From: Algoriphagus sp.
GTDB lineage: Bacteria; Bacteroidota; Bacteroidia; Cytophagales; Cyclobacteriaceae
Length of the DNA: 64,000 nucleotides
Direction of reading: 5' to 3'
NCBI GenBank assembly: GCA_030729785.1
Contig: JANQWS010000061.1
Location: 1-64,000, forward strand
In this document: positions 1-8,936 of the stretch, piece by piece
How the letters are laid out: each line of letters starts with the position of its first letter
Numbering within the stretch: the first letter of the stretch is position 1
Position numbers and translations under genes: made by a program
The notes under the pieces: generated by a model
The model's database searches: none
Seen by the model: only the letters and a program-made list of their open reading frames with translations
Told to the model about the DNA's origin: nothing

Positions 1-199
1 CACCGACTGGTAACAAGATAATTTTAAAAATATCCCACATCATTTTGAGAAGGTCGTATCACAGTAATTTTTATTTCTTTAATGATCAACTAATTTTTCA
101 CTTTCGCTTTTTTTAATGGATGAGAAAGCAAAAGATATCTTACTGCTGAATCTCCTTTAAACTTCACATAGCAGTAACCTTATTCCCAAATAATATTTG

Positions 200-207
200 T
201 ACTTTTG
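200..207 (+). promoter_or_regulatory. predicted -7 promoter box of typA
   Basis: TACTTTTG fits the Bacteroidota -7 consensus TAnnTTTG and sits 20 bases before the typA ATG. A clear -33 TTG at the expected 19-21 base spacing was not found, so the box is supported by the -7 match and position only. Bases 1-199 hold no gene I can recognise. Confidence 0.55.
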
Positions 208-227
208 CGGCTTCAATAAGGCAAACC

Positions 228-2033
228 ATGCAGCAAATTCGGAATATCGCGATCATCGCACACGTTGACCACGGTAAAACAACCCTTGTGGATAAAATCA
301 TCCACGTTTCCAAAATCTTCAGAGAAAACCAACAGTTTGAAGATCTTATCTTGGACAACAATGATCTTGAGCGTGAACGCGGGATCACCATCCTTTCTAA
401 AAACGTATCTGTTCGTTACAAGGATCATAAAATCAATATTATTGACACTCCTGGTCACGCCGACTTTGGAGGTGAGGTAGAACGTGTACTGAAAATGGCC
501 GATGGAGTTATCCTCCTGGTCGATGCCTTCGAAGGGCCTATGCCACAAACACGATTTGTATTGGGTAAAGCCTTGGCCCTTGGCCTAACGCCAATTGTCG
601 TAGTTAATAAGGTGGACAAAGAAAATTGTAGACCGGACGAGGTATACGAAGCAGTATTTGAATTGATGTTCAACTTGGATGCTACAGAAGAACAACTGGA
701 ATTCCAAACCCTTTACGGTTCTGCGAAGCAAAACTGGATGGGACCGGATTGGAAAAACCCAACCGACTCCATTCTACCTTTGTTGGACGCAATTATCGAC
801 CACATTCCGGCCCCAAAAATCGAAGAAGGCACCTTGCAAATGCAAATCACATCTTTGGATTATTCTAATTTTGTAGGACGTATTGCTATAGGGCGCGTTG
901 CCCGAGGAACCATCTCTGAAAACCAGCAAATTGCTCTTTGCATGGCAGATGGCTCCATCAAAAAAATGCGCGTAAAGGAACTCCATACTTTTGAGGGTCT
1001 TGGGAAAAATAAAGTTCAAACCGTAACCGCAGGAGATATTTGCGCTGTAACAGGTATTGAAGATTTTGAAATTGGCGATACGATTGCGGATGTGGACAAG
1101 CCAGAGCCACTCAAGCGTATCTCGATCGATGAGCCTACAATGAATATGCTTTTCACAATCAACAACTCTCCATTTTTTGGTAAGGAAGGCAAGTTTGTGA
1201 CTTCACGCCACTTGAGAGATCGCTTGTTGAAAGAAACCGAAAAGAACTTGGCCCTTCGGGTAGAATCAACAGATTCTGAAGACCGATTCTTGGTGTACGG
1301 CAGAGGCATTCTTCACTTGTCCGTGTTGATCGAAACCATGCGTAGAGAAGGTTATGAACTTCAAGTAGGACAGCCACAAGTAATTTTCAAGGATATAGAC
1401 GGCATAAAATGCGAACCTATCGAAACCCTTGTAGTGGATGTTCCTCAGGAAACTGCTGGAAAAGTAATTGAATTGGCTACCCAGCGAAAAGGAGAATTGC
1501 TGATCATGGAGCCTAAGGGCGACTTACAACACTTGGAGTTTAAAATTCCTTCAAGAGGCCTGATCGGTTTGCGAAATAACGTCCTTACTGCTACTCAAGG
1601 GGAAGCGATTATGAACCACCGATTTACTGCTTATGAGCCTTTCAAAGGCCCTATTCCAGGTAGAATCAACGGTTCATTGATCTCCATGGAAGGCGGACAA
1701 TGTACTGGTTATGCTATTGACAAGCTACAGGATCGTGGGGTCTTCTTTATCGAACCGGGAGATGATTTGTATACTGGACAAGTAATCGGAGAACATTCCC
1801 GAGATAACGATATTGTAGTCAACGTACAAAAAGGGAAGAAATTGACCAACATGCGTGCCTCTGGCTCGGATGACAACGTGCGCATCGCTCCTCCAAAGCG
1901 TTTTTCTTTGGAAGAATCCATGGAATACATTCAAAAGGATGAGTACCTAGAGATTACGCCAAAGTCCATCCGTATGCGGAAAATCTACTTGGACGAAAAC
2001 GAGCGTACCCGTATGGCGAAGAAGGAGGATTAA
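228..2033 (+). CDS. typA: ribosome-associated GTPase TypA/BipA
   Basis: Translational GTPase of the EF-G family that binds ribosomes and helps 50S assembly and stress or cold adaptation. The 601-residue length is normal. The G domain is N-terminal: P-loop AHVDHGKTT at residues 11-19, switch I RERGIT at 49-54, DTPGHADFGG from 73, and NKVD near 127. A beta-barrel domain II follows, then the EF-G-like domain (FGKEGKFVTSRHLRDRL) and the BipA-specific C-terminus with GLIGLRN and the KKLTNMRASGSDD segment. The ATG at 228 gives the canonical start MQQIRNIAIIAHVDH. It is transcribed alone: a promoter box lies upstream and a strong bidirectional terminator follows. Confidence 0.97.
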   Translation: MQQIRNIAIIAHVDHGKTTLVDKIIHVSKIFRENQQFEDLILDNNDLERERGITILSKNVSVRYKDHKINIIDTPGHADFGGEVERVLKMADGVILLVDAFEGPMPQTRFVLGKALALGLTPIVVVNKVDKENCRPDEVYEAVFELMFNLDATEEQLEFQTLYGSAKQNWMGPDWKNPTDSILPLLDAIIDHIPAPKIEEGTLQMQITSLDYSNFVGRIAIGRVARGTISENQQIALCMADGSIKKMRVKELHTFEGLGKNKVQTVTAGDICAVTGIEDFEIGDTIADVDKPEPLKRISIDEPTMNMLFTINNSPFFGKEGKFVTSRHLRDRLLKETEKNLALRVESTDSEDRFLVYGRGILHLSVLIETMRREGYELQVGQPQVIFKDIDGIKCEPIETLVVDVPQETAGKVIELATQRKGELLIMEPKGDLQHLEFKIPSRGLIGLRNNVLTATQGEAIMNHRFTAYEPFKGPIPGRINGSLISMEGGQCTGYAIDKLQDRGVFFIEPGDDLYTGQVIGEHSRDNDIVVNVQKGKKLTNMRASGSDDNVRIAPPKRFSLEESMEYIQKDEYLEITPKSIRMRKIYLDENERTRMAKKED

Positions 2034-2052
2034 TTCTCTTTTCTTTAGGTTT

Positions 2053-2092
2053 AAAAAAAATGTCTCTAAGATTTTTGGAGACATTTTTTTTG
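2053..2092. terminator. bidirectional intrinsic terminator between typA and the aldo/keto reductase
   Basis: The arms TGTCTC and GAGACA are extended by A-run/T-run pairing on both sides (2053-2066 with 2078-2091) around an 11-base loop. The A tract on one side and T tract on the other let it end both convergent transcripts, typA on plus and the reductase on minus. Confidence 0.85.
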
Positions 2093-2095
2093 AGG

Positions 2096-3082
2096 TTACC
2101 ACTGCGGATGTATCTCTGCTTTGATGTGTTGCTCGTAAATACGGACAGCTTCCTGCATCTGACTGGGACTCAAAGGAGGTAATTGACCAGCACGAATATT
2201 TTGTTCTACCTGAGCCAAAGAAGAAGCCCCGGGTATCACCGTGCTTACTTGTCGGTGCATCAACACCCAACGAAGCGCTTGGGCCCCAAGATCATGCCCC
2301 TCCGAAAAATGAGTTTTCAGTTCCTCTACTGCTGCAAAGCCCAAGTCCAAGGGCACCCCAGAGAAGGTTTCCCCCTTATCAAATGCCTTGCCCTCCCGAT
2401 TGAAAAATCGGTGATCCTCCGTATCAAAAGTAGATTGTTTGGTGATTTTTCCTGTGAGCAAACCGGAGGCAAGCGGTACGCGAACGATTAAGCCTACATT
2501 TTTCTCCTCGGCTAATTCGAAAAGCTCCTCTACCGGCTTTTGCCTAAATAAGTTAACGATTACCTGTATAGAAGAGACCACATCGTATTCTAGGGCACGA
2601 ATTCCTTCAGATACTTTCTCAATACTGACTCCAAGTGCCGCGATCTTTCCTTGTTTAATCAAGTCTTCAAATAGTCCAAACACCTCGTCTTGGTAGTATA
2701 CTGAGCTGGGTGGACAATGCAACTGAATCAAATCCAAACATTCCAATTGGGTATTCCGAAGGCTATCTTCCACAAACTTTTGGAGATTTTTTGTAGTATA
2801 TCCCGCCGCATCATGCGGCTGCAAACGTCGACCACATTTGGTAGCCACAAAGATTTTTTCACTACGTTCACGTACTGCCTTCCCTACAGCCGCTTCACTA
2901 AGTCCTGCATCGTACACATCGGCGGTATCTACAAAATTCACTCCCTGATCAAATGCTGCATGCAGCAGTTGAGATGCGATTTTGGAATCAAAAGGCTTTC
3001 CCCATCCCCCTCCTACCTGCCAGGTCCCTAATCCAATTTCCGAAATAGACCATCCTGTTTTTCCAAGAATACGATTATTCAT
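2096..3082 (-). CDS. aldo/keto reductase
   Basis: Predicted NADPH-dependent carbonyl reductase, a 328-residue TIM barrel. The family tetrad is visible: Asp in FVDTADVYD, Tyr in the same segment, Lys in VATKCGRR and His in LIQLHCPP. The C-terminal cofactor segment STVIPGASSLAQVEQN is also present. I chose ATG at 3082 (MNNRILGKTGWS) because this is where family similarity begins. An upstream extension to 3247 would add 55 unrelated residues and overlap the divergent gene at 3221. The natural substrate cannot be read from sequence. It converges on typA through a shared terminator. Confidence 0.9.
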   Translation of the reverse strand: MNNRILGKTGWSISEIGLGTWQVGGGWGKPFDSKIASQLLHAAFDQGVNFVDTADVYDAGLSEAAVGKAVRERSEKIFVATKCGRRLQPHDAAGYTTKNLQKFVEDSLRNTQLECLDLIQLHCPPSSVYYQDEVFGLFEDLIKQGKIAALGVSIEKVSEGIRALEYDVVSSIQVIVNLFRQKPVEELFELAEEKNVGLIVRVPLASGLLTGKITKQSTFDTEDHRFFNREGKAFDKGETFSGVPLDLGFAAVEELKTHFSEGHDLGAQALRWVLMHRQVSTVIPGASSLAQVEQNIRAGQLPPLSPSQMQEAVRIYEQHIKAEIHPQW

Positions 3083-3220
3083 AGTTTCAATTGATTTACT
3101 AGTTATTTTTACCAGCACATATCCGCCTCTGCTGTTCGAGAAAGCAAGATAAATTTTTATCTTTAACCCACCTCGGAAAAACTCATTTGAATCCCAAAGG
3201 AGTTTCTGAATCGAAAAAAC

Positions 3221-3616
3221 ATGAAATCTAGACGGAAATTTATTCAAACCCTCTCACTTGCAAGTGCTGCAAGCTTAGTTCCTATTCACTTGACCCATTC
3301 CAAACCTATGGCTTCCCAAAAAATTATCCATCAAGTTTATTTCTGGCTACACAAAGAATCAGATGTTGCTGAATTTTTAAAAGATGCCGTTCCCATGCTA
3401 GGTCGCTGCAACGATGTTATTCAATTTTACCAAGGTGTCCCCGCTCCTACTGAAAAAAGAGAAGTAGTAGACCACAGTTTTCACGTTTCCTGTACCTTAT
3501 TTTTTGACTCTTTGGAAGGGCAAGCAGCCTACCAAATAGATCCACTTCACCTGGAATTTATCGCCAAATATGCTTCTTTTTGGAAGACGGTAAAAGTCTA
3601 TGACATCTTGCTATAA
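3221..3616 (+). CDS. Tat-exported Dabb (stress-responsive A/B barrel) domain protein
   Basis: A 131-residue protein. The N-terminus carries a twin-arginine-like signal, SRRKFIQTLSLASAASL, predicting Tat export. The mature part (IIHQVYFWLHKESDVAEFL, then VVDHSFHVSCTLFFDSLEG and a terminal KTVKVYDILL) matches the small ferredoxin-like Dabb domain, which dimerises into an A/B barrel. Family functions range from stress proteins to small cyclases, so the role is open. It is transcribed away from the aldo/keto reductase and ends 47 bases before the S41 protease. Confidence 0.85.
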   Translation: MKSRRKFIQTLSLASAASLVPIHLTHSKPMASQKIIHQVYFWLHKESDVAEFLKDAVPMLGRCNDVIQFYQGVPAPTEKREVVDHSFHVSCTLFFDSLEGQAAYQIDPLHLEFIAKYASFWKTVKVYDILL

Positions 3617-3633
3617 AACAAGAATTGGAATTT

Positions 3634-3641
3634 TACGTTTG
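3634..3641 (+). promoter_or_regulatory. possible -7 box before the S41 protease
   Basis: TACGTTTG matches TAnnTTTG and lies 22 bases before the ATG at 3664. The nearest upstream TTG (3608-3610) is 23 bases away, slightly too far, so this is tentative. Confidence 0.3.
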
Positions 3642-3663
3642 AATTAAAAATTACGGTTCTCCT

Positions 3664-4986
3664 ATGAAAAAAATACTCTGGATAAGTGTTTGGTTGTGGA
3701 TGTGTGTAGGGGCTTGTACCCCAAAGGAAGAGCCTGTGGATCCAGGAAAGGTAGAAGACGAAGTCAAAAAAGCCATTGTAGACGTTATGCGGGAATGGTA
3801 CTTTTGGAATGATCAACTTCCTGCTACCATTGATTTATCCAAATTCCCCTCCAATGAGGAACTTTTAGATGGCATCCTTTACAAACCGCTGGATCGCTTT
3901 TCTTACTTGACTACTCAAGAGAATTTCAACAATTCTTTTGTTGGTAAAAATGCTGGTCATGGGTTTGGTTTTGCCTTCACTGCAGACGAGAAATTGTATA
4001 TTTCCTTTGTTTTTAACGAATCCCCTGCAGGAAAAGATGGGTGGAAAAGAGGCTGGGAAATCACTCAAATCAATGACAAACCCATAGCAGATTACAAAAC
4101 AAGTACAGGTGGATATGATTTCAAATTAGGAGGTCCTGACCCAGGAATTACCAACAAATTTACTTTCAAATTACCCGACGGCAGCACCACTACTCGTAGC
4201 AATACCAAGGCGGAATACCAATCCAATTCGGTACTGGATCAACGGATAATCCAAGTGGACACTAAAAAAGTGGGGTATTGGGCGTACCAAAGTTTCAAGG
4301 CTACTGCAGGACTTAGCCCGACACGGAGTGCTGAAGTACAAACCAGCATGGAATACTTCCAAAGTCAAGGAGTACAAGAACTGATTATTGACCTTCGCTA
4401 CAATGGAGGAGGTTCAGTCGCTGTAGCCGAGCAAATTTGCAATTACATCGTGCAATCCTCGAATACTGGCAAACTAATGTATACCAACCAGTTAAATGCC
4501 ACGAAAACTGCGCAAAATAGCTCTCGGAACTTTAATAAAATCGGAAATATCAACCTAAGTCGGGTGCTATTTATTACTTCGAGAAGTTCCGCTTCCGCTT
4601 CTGAATTGATCATCAATGCCTTGGATCCCTACATGGATGTAGTTTTAATTGGAGACAATACCTTTGGCAAGCCAGTTGGTTCATTTCCTCTCTCAAGTTA
4701 CAACCGTATCCTCCAAACCAATAATGTGGAGGTCGTCCCAATTACCTTTGCGATCGCCAATTCAGCTGGAAAAGCAGAGTATTTTGATGGTTTCCCAGCT
4801 GATTTTAAGATAGGCGATAGTCCCCAGATTGCTTGGGGAGATACAAAAGACCTTCGTTTGGCAGCTGCCATCCAATACATTCGTACTGGCACCGTAGGCA
4901 ACCGAATGAAAGACAGCTACTTCAAGCCTAGCTGGGAAATTATCGACGCCTTCAAAGGCTTGCAACAAGAATTTCCAGTGTTTTAA
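3664..4986 (+). CDS. S41 family (C-terminal processing type) peptidase lipoprotein
   Basis: A 440-residue predicted lipoprotein: a signal peptide ending in VGAC, with Cys18 as the probable lipidation site. An N-terminal helical segment and a PDZ-like region (GHGFGFAFTADEK through GWEITQINDKP) come first. The tail-specific protease core follows, with VGYWAYQSF, LIIDLRYNGGGSV and the nucleophile region SRSSASASELIINAL. The general-base lysine is in NTFGKPVGS. It probably degrades or trims periplasmic proteins from the membrane surface. It is monocistronic, with a hairpin terminator following. Confidence 0.92.
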   Translation: MKKILWISVWLWMCVGACTPKEEPVDPGKVEDEVKKAIVDVMREWYFWNDQLPATIDLSKFPSNEELLDGILYKPLDRFSYLTTQENFNNSFVGKNAGHGFGFAFTADEKLYISFVFNESPAGKDGWKRGWEITQINDKPIADYKTSTGGYDFKLGGPDPGITNKFTFKLPDGSTTTRSNTKAEYQSNSVLDQRIIQVDTKKVGYWAYQSFKATAGLSPTRSAEVQTSMEYFQSQGVQELIIDLRYNGGGSVAVAEQICNYIVQSSNTGKLMYTNQLNATKTAQNSSRNFNKIGNINLSRVLFITSRSSASASELIINALDPYMDVVLIGDNTFGKPVGSFPLSSYNRILQTNNVEVVPITFAIANSAGKAEYFDGFPADFKIGDSPQIAWGDTKDLRLAAAIQYIRTGTVGNRMKDSYFKPSWEIIDAFKGLQQEFPVF

Positions 4987-5003
4987 GGCAGTACAAACCC
5001 CAA

Positions 5004-5040
5004 CAAAAAAAGAGTTCGAAATCCATCGAACTCTTTTTTG
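5004..5040. terminator. bidirectional intrinsic terminator between the S41 protease and hisIE
   Basis: The perfect stem AGAGTTCGA / TCGAACTCT is flanked by a run of A on the left and T on the right, with a loop of about six bases. It serves the plus-strand protease and the end of the minus-strand his transcript. Confidence 0.87.
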
Positions 5041-5060
5041 TTGTCTTATTGAATCCTGAA

Positions 5061-5657
5061 TCATTTTGAATGCCGCTGCTTAAGCACCTTCACTACCTCA
5101 TCCAATTCATAACCCTTAGCCTCAAGAAGCACTAAGTAATGGAATAGCAAGTCTGCCGCCTCTCCTAAAAAAAGTCCTTTGTCGTCATCTTTTGCTTCAA
5201 TTACCAATTCTATAGCCTCTTCCCCTACTTTTTGTGCTAATTTATTGATGCCCTTGGCGAAAAGACTAGCCGTGTAGGAGCCTTCCGTTGGATTTTCTTT
5301 TCTATCCTTAATGATAGATCGCAATTGGTCGATAAATCCAGTTTGAGAGGTGTTTGCTTCAGCAAAACAAGTATCCTCGCCCGTATGGCATACCGGTCCG
5401 AGTGGCTTGGCTTTGATGAGAATGGCATCCCCATCACAGTCCTCTTGCATGCTGATGACTTCTAGAAAATTGCCTGAGGTCTCCCCCTTGGTCCACAACC
5501 TATTTTTGCTGCGGGAGAAAAAAGTCACTCTACCTGACGCTTCCGTTTGCGTCAATGCAGCTTCATTCATGTAGCCCAACATCAGTACTTTCCCACTTAG
5601 GGCATCCTGAACCACTGTAGGAATGAGGCCATCCATTTTTTTGAAATTTATGTTCAT
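5061..5657 (-). CDS. hisI: bifunctional phosphoribosyl-AMP cyclohydrolase / phosphoribosyl-ATP pyrophosphatase
   Basis: HisIE fusion of 198 residues catalysing steps 2 and 3 of histidine biosynthesis. The N-terminal cyclohydrolase shows MLGYMNEAALTQT, FFSRSKNRLWTKGETSGN and the metal-binding DCDGDAILIKAKP and VCHTGEDTCF. The C-terminal pyrophosphatase helical domain shows EGSYTASLFAKGINK and KVGEEAIELVIEAKDDD. I chose ATG at 5657 (MNINFKKMDG) over a longer form reading through the upstream repeat. It is the last gene of the trp-his block and is separated from hisF by a repeat element. Confidence 0.95.
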   Translation of the reverse strand: MNINFKKMDGLIPTVVQDALSGKVLMLGYMNEAALTQTEASGRVTFFSRSKNRLWTKGETSGNFLEVISMQEDCDGDAILIKAKPLGPVCHTGEDTCFAEANTSQTGFIDQLRSIIKDRKENPTEGSYTASLFAKGINKLAQKVGEEAIELVIEAKDDDKGLFLGEAADLLFHYLVLLEAKGYELDEVVKVLKQRHSK

Positions 5658-5684
5658 TTTAACTATTTTTTTACTCTTAAAGAA

Positions 5685-5804
5685 GAAATATAATGGAAAT
5701 GCAATGGAAATAAACCGAGCCAAGCTCGGTGAAATAGATTTGATTCGAATACTATTTCGCGAAGCGAAGCGGAGTCTATTTCAATTGTATTTCTATCGTG
5801 TTTC
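5685..5804. repeat. 120-bp imperfect palindromic intergenic element, copy 1
   Basis: Arms 5685-5714 and 5775-5804 are inverted copies of 30 bases with seven mismatches by my alignment. They are built from spaced GAAAT units. The centre carries a perfect hairpin (accgagcc / ggctcggt type, 5714-5730) and the GC-rich block gcgaagcgaagcggagtc. The right end overlaps the hisF stop codon. The right arm plus GC-rich block recurs in opposite orientation at 26067-26118 with about 48 of 52 identical bases. Confidence 0.75.
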
Positions 5805-6558
5805 AATTTCGTACCACTACCCCTTCATCACTTAAATACATTTTCAATTCTGGAATTCCAATTTCCTTGAAGTGGAAAATACTTGCTGCAAGTGCTGCAT
5901 CTGCTTTCCCAGAGGTAAATACTTCCTTAAAATGAACCATAGTTCCCGCTCCACCTGAGGCAATAACTGGGATAGTTAAAGCTCCTGAAATCGCAGCAGT
6001 CAATTCCAATGCAAAACCTGCCTTGGTCCCGTCATGATCCATGGAGGTGAGCAGTATCTCTCCAGCACCCCGATCGGCTAATTCCTTTGCCCAAGCTCTA
6101 GTTTGTAGCGAGGTCGCTTTCCTTCCTCCATGGGTATGTACCCAGTCTATCCCATCCATTTGCCTAGAATCTATGGCCACCACCACACATTGGGAGCCAA
6201 ACTCCCGCGCCAAGGTATCTACCAGTTCCGGTTGGGCCACAGCAGCAGAGTTGATAGAAATCTTATCTGCACCTGCTGCAAGTAAGGAATAGACGTCCTC
6301 TACCGATCCAATACCTCCACCCACGGTAAAAGGTATTCGTACTTCCTTGGCAACCTGTGTGACTAAATCTACTAGCGTTTTACGCTTGTCCACCGTAGCA
6401 GTAATATCCAAAAAGACAAGTTCATCTGCACCCTGTTCGGAATACAACTTGGCCAAAGCCACAGGGTCTCCCGCATCTCGAAGTTCCACAAAATTCACCC
6501 CCTTGACCGTGCGGCCATCTTTGATATCAAGACAAGGGATAATTCGTTTGGTTAGCAT
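5803..6558 (-). CDS. hisF: imidazole glycerol phosphate synthase cyclase subunit HisF
   Basis: The 251-residue TIM barrel of the HisFH complex. It condenses PRFAR with the ammonia supplied by HisH to give imidazole glycerol phosphate and AICAR. The hallmark start [19 protein letters not shown] carries catalytic Asp11, and the second catalytic Asp is in [12 protein letters not shown]. Phosphate-binding loops are [10 protein letters not shown] and [13 protein letters not shown]. Its partner hisH lies two genes upstream, with hisA between them. Confidence 0.97.
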   Translation of the reverse strand: MLTKRIIPCLDIKDGRTVKGVNFVELRDAGDPVALAKLYSEQGADELVFLDITATVDKRKTLVDLVTQVAKEVRIPFTVGGGIGSVEDVYSLLAAGADKISINSAAVAQPELVDTLAREFGSQCVVVAIDSRQMDGIDWVHTHGGRKATSLQTRAWAKELADRGAGEILLTSMDHDGTKAGFALELTAAISGALTIPVIASGGAGTMVHFKEVFTSGKADAALAASIFHFKEIGIPELKMYLSDEGVVVRN

Positions 6559-6617
6559 GGGTAGGTTAGAAACAAGTAAGTTAAGTAGATGTTGAATGGA
6601 GTGATTTAGTAGTGAAG

Positions 6618-7340
6618 TTAATTTTCTTCGAATTGGGCCAGTGCTTCCAAACTCACCTTTCCCTCGTAGTAAGCCTTCCCCACAATCGTCCCATACACGC
6701 CTATTTCCCGCAATACTTCCAGATCCTTTAGGCAGGACACGCCTCCACTGGCTATAAGTTTTAATTCTGGCAACTCCTGCAAAATTTCCTTGTACAAGTT
6801 AAAAGAAGGGCCTTGAAGCAGTCCGTCCTTTGCCACATCCGTACAAATTACCTCGCGAACGCCCTTTTGGTAATATCCTTTAATAAATGGGATCAATTCC
6901 AGTGTCGTAGTTTCTTCCCATCCCCCAACAGCAATTTTTTTATCCTTGGCATCGGCACCCAGAATAATTCGATCTGCACCATAGGTATCCAACCAAGCAT
7001 CAAACAGACTTGGATTCCGTACCGCGATACTACCTCCTGTCACTTGGTGAGCACCCAAAGAAAAGGCCTTTTCGAGTTCTTCCTGCGCTTGAATACCCCC
7101 TCCAAAATCTACTGTCAAACGAGTTCCTAAACAAATACGCTGCAAAACGTCTCCATTTATGATTTTTTTAGCTTTGGCGCCATCTAAATCCACCAAATGA
7201 AGTCGTGTCAATCCTGCATCCTCAAAGCGCTTTGCCATTTCTAGGGGATCATCGTGGTAATCGGTTTTGCGCTGATAGTCCCCTTGGCTAAGGCGGACAC
7301 ACTTACCTCCAATCAAATCAATAGCCGGAATTACATGCAT
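6618..7340 (-). CDS. hisA: ProFAR isomerase HisA
   Basis: The 240-residue barrel that converts ProFAR to PRFAR. The start [20 protein letters not shown] carries the general base Asp8, and the second catalytic Asp lies in [16 protein letters not shown]. Phosphate sites are VDFGGGIQ and [13 protein letters not shown] separate trpF exists in the same block, so a dual-function PriA-type enzyme is not implied. It follows hisH by 39 bases and precedes hisF by 59 bases. Confidence 0.96.
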   Translation of the reverse strand: MHVIPAIDLIGGKCVRLSQGDYQRKTDYHDDPLEMAKRFEDAGLTRLHLVDLDGAKAKKIINGDVLQRICLGTRLTVDFGGGIQAQEELEKAFSLGAHQVTGGSIAVRNPSLFDAWLDTYGADRIILGADAKDKKIAVGGWEETTTLELIPFIKGYYQKGVREVICTDVAKDGLLQGPSFNLYKEILQELPELKLIASGGVSCLKDLEVLREIGVYGTIVGKAYYEGKVSLEALAQFEEN

Positions 7341-7379
7341 GGTTTTAGAATTAGGAGCTATTAAAAGCTTTTTTAGTTG

Positions 7380-8000
7380 CTAGTATATTTGAGGTGAAGA
7401 AGAAGGCAGAGCCAAGAAATTTTCCAATAGTTTTTCCCCAAACACACTGCTTTTCTCGGGATGGGCTTGGATAGCCCAGAAATTGTCCCGATGTAAAATA
7501 GCTGTAAATTCCTGAATGTAAGAGGTCGTTGCAAGTGTGTGTTCTCCCAATTCGGCAAAGTAACTATGGACGTAGTACATAAATTTGGAATCAGGAAGAT
7601 CCTTTAGCAAGGGATTCTTCACCAGGTTTTCCAAGGAATTCCAACCTACATGTGGGACTTTTTCCTGCCCACTGGCACTGGGAACAAATCGCTTTACTTT
7701 TACTGGAAAGATCCCTAAGCAGGTAGTATCGTTCTCCTCAGTATGCGTGCATAGCAATTGCAAACCCAAACAGACGCCCAAGAAAGGTTGCTTGATTTCT
7801 CGAATTACTTGATCCAATTTCCGTTCCTTCAAGTAGGACATGGCTGAACTCGCTTCTCCCTGTCCAGGGAAAATTACCCGATCGGCCGACCGTATTTTTT
7901 CAGAATCATCCGTGAGTTCAGCGTCTACCCCTAAGCGCTCTAGCGCATAGCGTACGGATTGAACATTCCCGGCATTGTACTTGATTAATGCTACTTTCAT
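7380..8000 (-). CDS. hisH: imidazole glycerol phosphate synthase glutaminase subunit HisH
   Basis: A 206-residue class I glutamine amidotransferase that feeds ammonia to HisF. Visible features are the start VALIKYNAGNVQSVRYALE, the oxyanion segment VIFPGQGEASSAM, the nucleophilic Cys in FLGVCLGLQLLC, and the His-x-Glu partners in WAIQAHPEKSSVFG. It heads the his half of the block. A 101-base gap separates it from trpA, with no clear terminator or TAnnTTTG box there. Confidence 0.96.
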   Translation of the reverse strand: MKVALIKYNAGNVQSVRYALERLGVDAELTDDSEKIRSADRVIFPGQGEASSAMSYLKERKLDQVIREIKQPFLGVCLGLQLLCTHTEENDTTCLGIFPVKVKRFVPSASGQEKVPHVGWNSLENLVKNPLLKDLPDSKFMYYVHSYFAELGEHTLATTSYIQEFTAILHRDNFWAIQAHPEKSSVFGEKLLENFLALPSSSPQIY

Positions 8001-8101
8001 GGCCTAGTTTAAAGCAGAACTTTCACTTAAAATTAAGGGGGTCTATAATTTCTATTTTCTTAGCCCAACCACTATTGAATTCGTTTGATGGTTTGCTTTT
8101 A

Positions 8102-8881
8102 TTAATTTTCAGCTAGCACTCCCCCAAGGAACGCTTGAATATCCCGATTCAAATCTGAGGAATTGGCGATCGCGTTGATAAATGCCGAACCAATAATCGC
8201 CCCTTGGCTGTAGCGCGAGGCAAGTTGAAAAGTAGCAGCATCCGAAATCCCAAATCCAATCAATCGCGGATGCGTCAGATTCATATTCGCTACCCGCTCA
8301 AAGTACTCCTCCTGCTCCTTAGAAATTGCTGACTTGGCCCCTGTGATGGCATGGGAAGAAACCATATAAATAAAGCCACTGGAGTTTTCATCTACTTCAC
8401 GAATTCGCTTTTCGGAGGTTTGAGGAGAAATTAGGAAACTGATAAACAAACCATATTCTTCAAAAAGGGCTTTGTACTCCTCCAAATACTGGCTCATAGG
8501 TAGATCTGGCAGAATAAGTCCATCTACTCCCACTTCTTTGCACTTTTTGCAAAACTCCTCTACCCCAAACTGTATGATTGGATTCAGGTAGCCCATAAGG
8601 ATTACAGGAACATGAATTTTGGCACGGAAGCCTACTAGTTGACTGAAAAGGGTTTTAATGCTCATCCCATTTTCCAAGGCCTGGGTATTGCTCTCTTGGA
8701 TCGTGGGCCCATCGGCAATGGGATCCGAATAAGGTATCCCTAGTTCAATGATATCTGCGCCGGCCGCTTGAATAGCTTCCATCACGGGAAGGGTATCTTC
8801 CAACTTCGGAAACCCTGCCGTCACGTAAATGGAGAGTACCCGCTCTTTTTTGGTTTGAAATAAATAGTCGATTCGATTCAT
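8102..8881 (-). CDS. trpA: tryptophan synthase alpha subunit
   Basis: A 259-residue TIM barrel that cleaves indole-3-glycerol phosphate to indole and G3P. Catalytic Glu is in IIELGIPYSDPIADGPTIQ, with catalytic Asp in the DGLILPDLP region. The loop-6 region is SSHAITGAKSA, and the phosphate loop is LIGFGISDA. It is the last trp gene and would pass indole through the tunnel to TrpB, encoded 55 bases upstream. Confidence 0.97.
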   Translation of the reverse strand: MNRIDYLFQTKKERVLSIYVTAGFPKLEDTLPVMEAIQAAGADIIELGIPYSDPIADGPTIQESNTQALENGMSIKTLFSQLVGFRAKIHVPVILMGYLNPIIQFGVEEFCKKCKEVGVDGLILPDLPMSQYLEEYKALFEEYGLFISFLISPQTSEKRIREVDENSSGFIYMVSSHAITGAKSAISKEQEEYFERVANMNLTHPRLIGFGISDAATFQLASRYSQGAIIGSAFINAIANSSDLNRDIQAFLGGVLAEN

Positions 8882-8936
8882 AAGTTGAAGACAAAGGTGA
8901 AAAGTAATGAATAGCCCTTCTTTAAAGCGCTATCTT

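Noticed and set aside
1-199. End of an upstream gene or an RNA gene
   Set aside because: No open frame with recognisable sequence and no tRNA-like cloverleaf was seen.
3083-3247. Longer start for the aldo/keto reductase
   Set aside because: It adds 55 residues unlike the family and overlaps the divergent Tat-signal gene.
8001-8101. Second attenuator before hisH
   Set aside because: No run of His codons and no stem followed by a T run was found in the gap.
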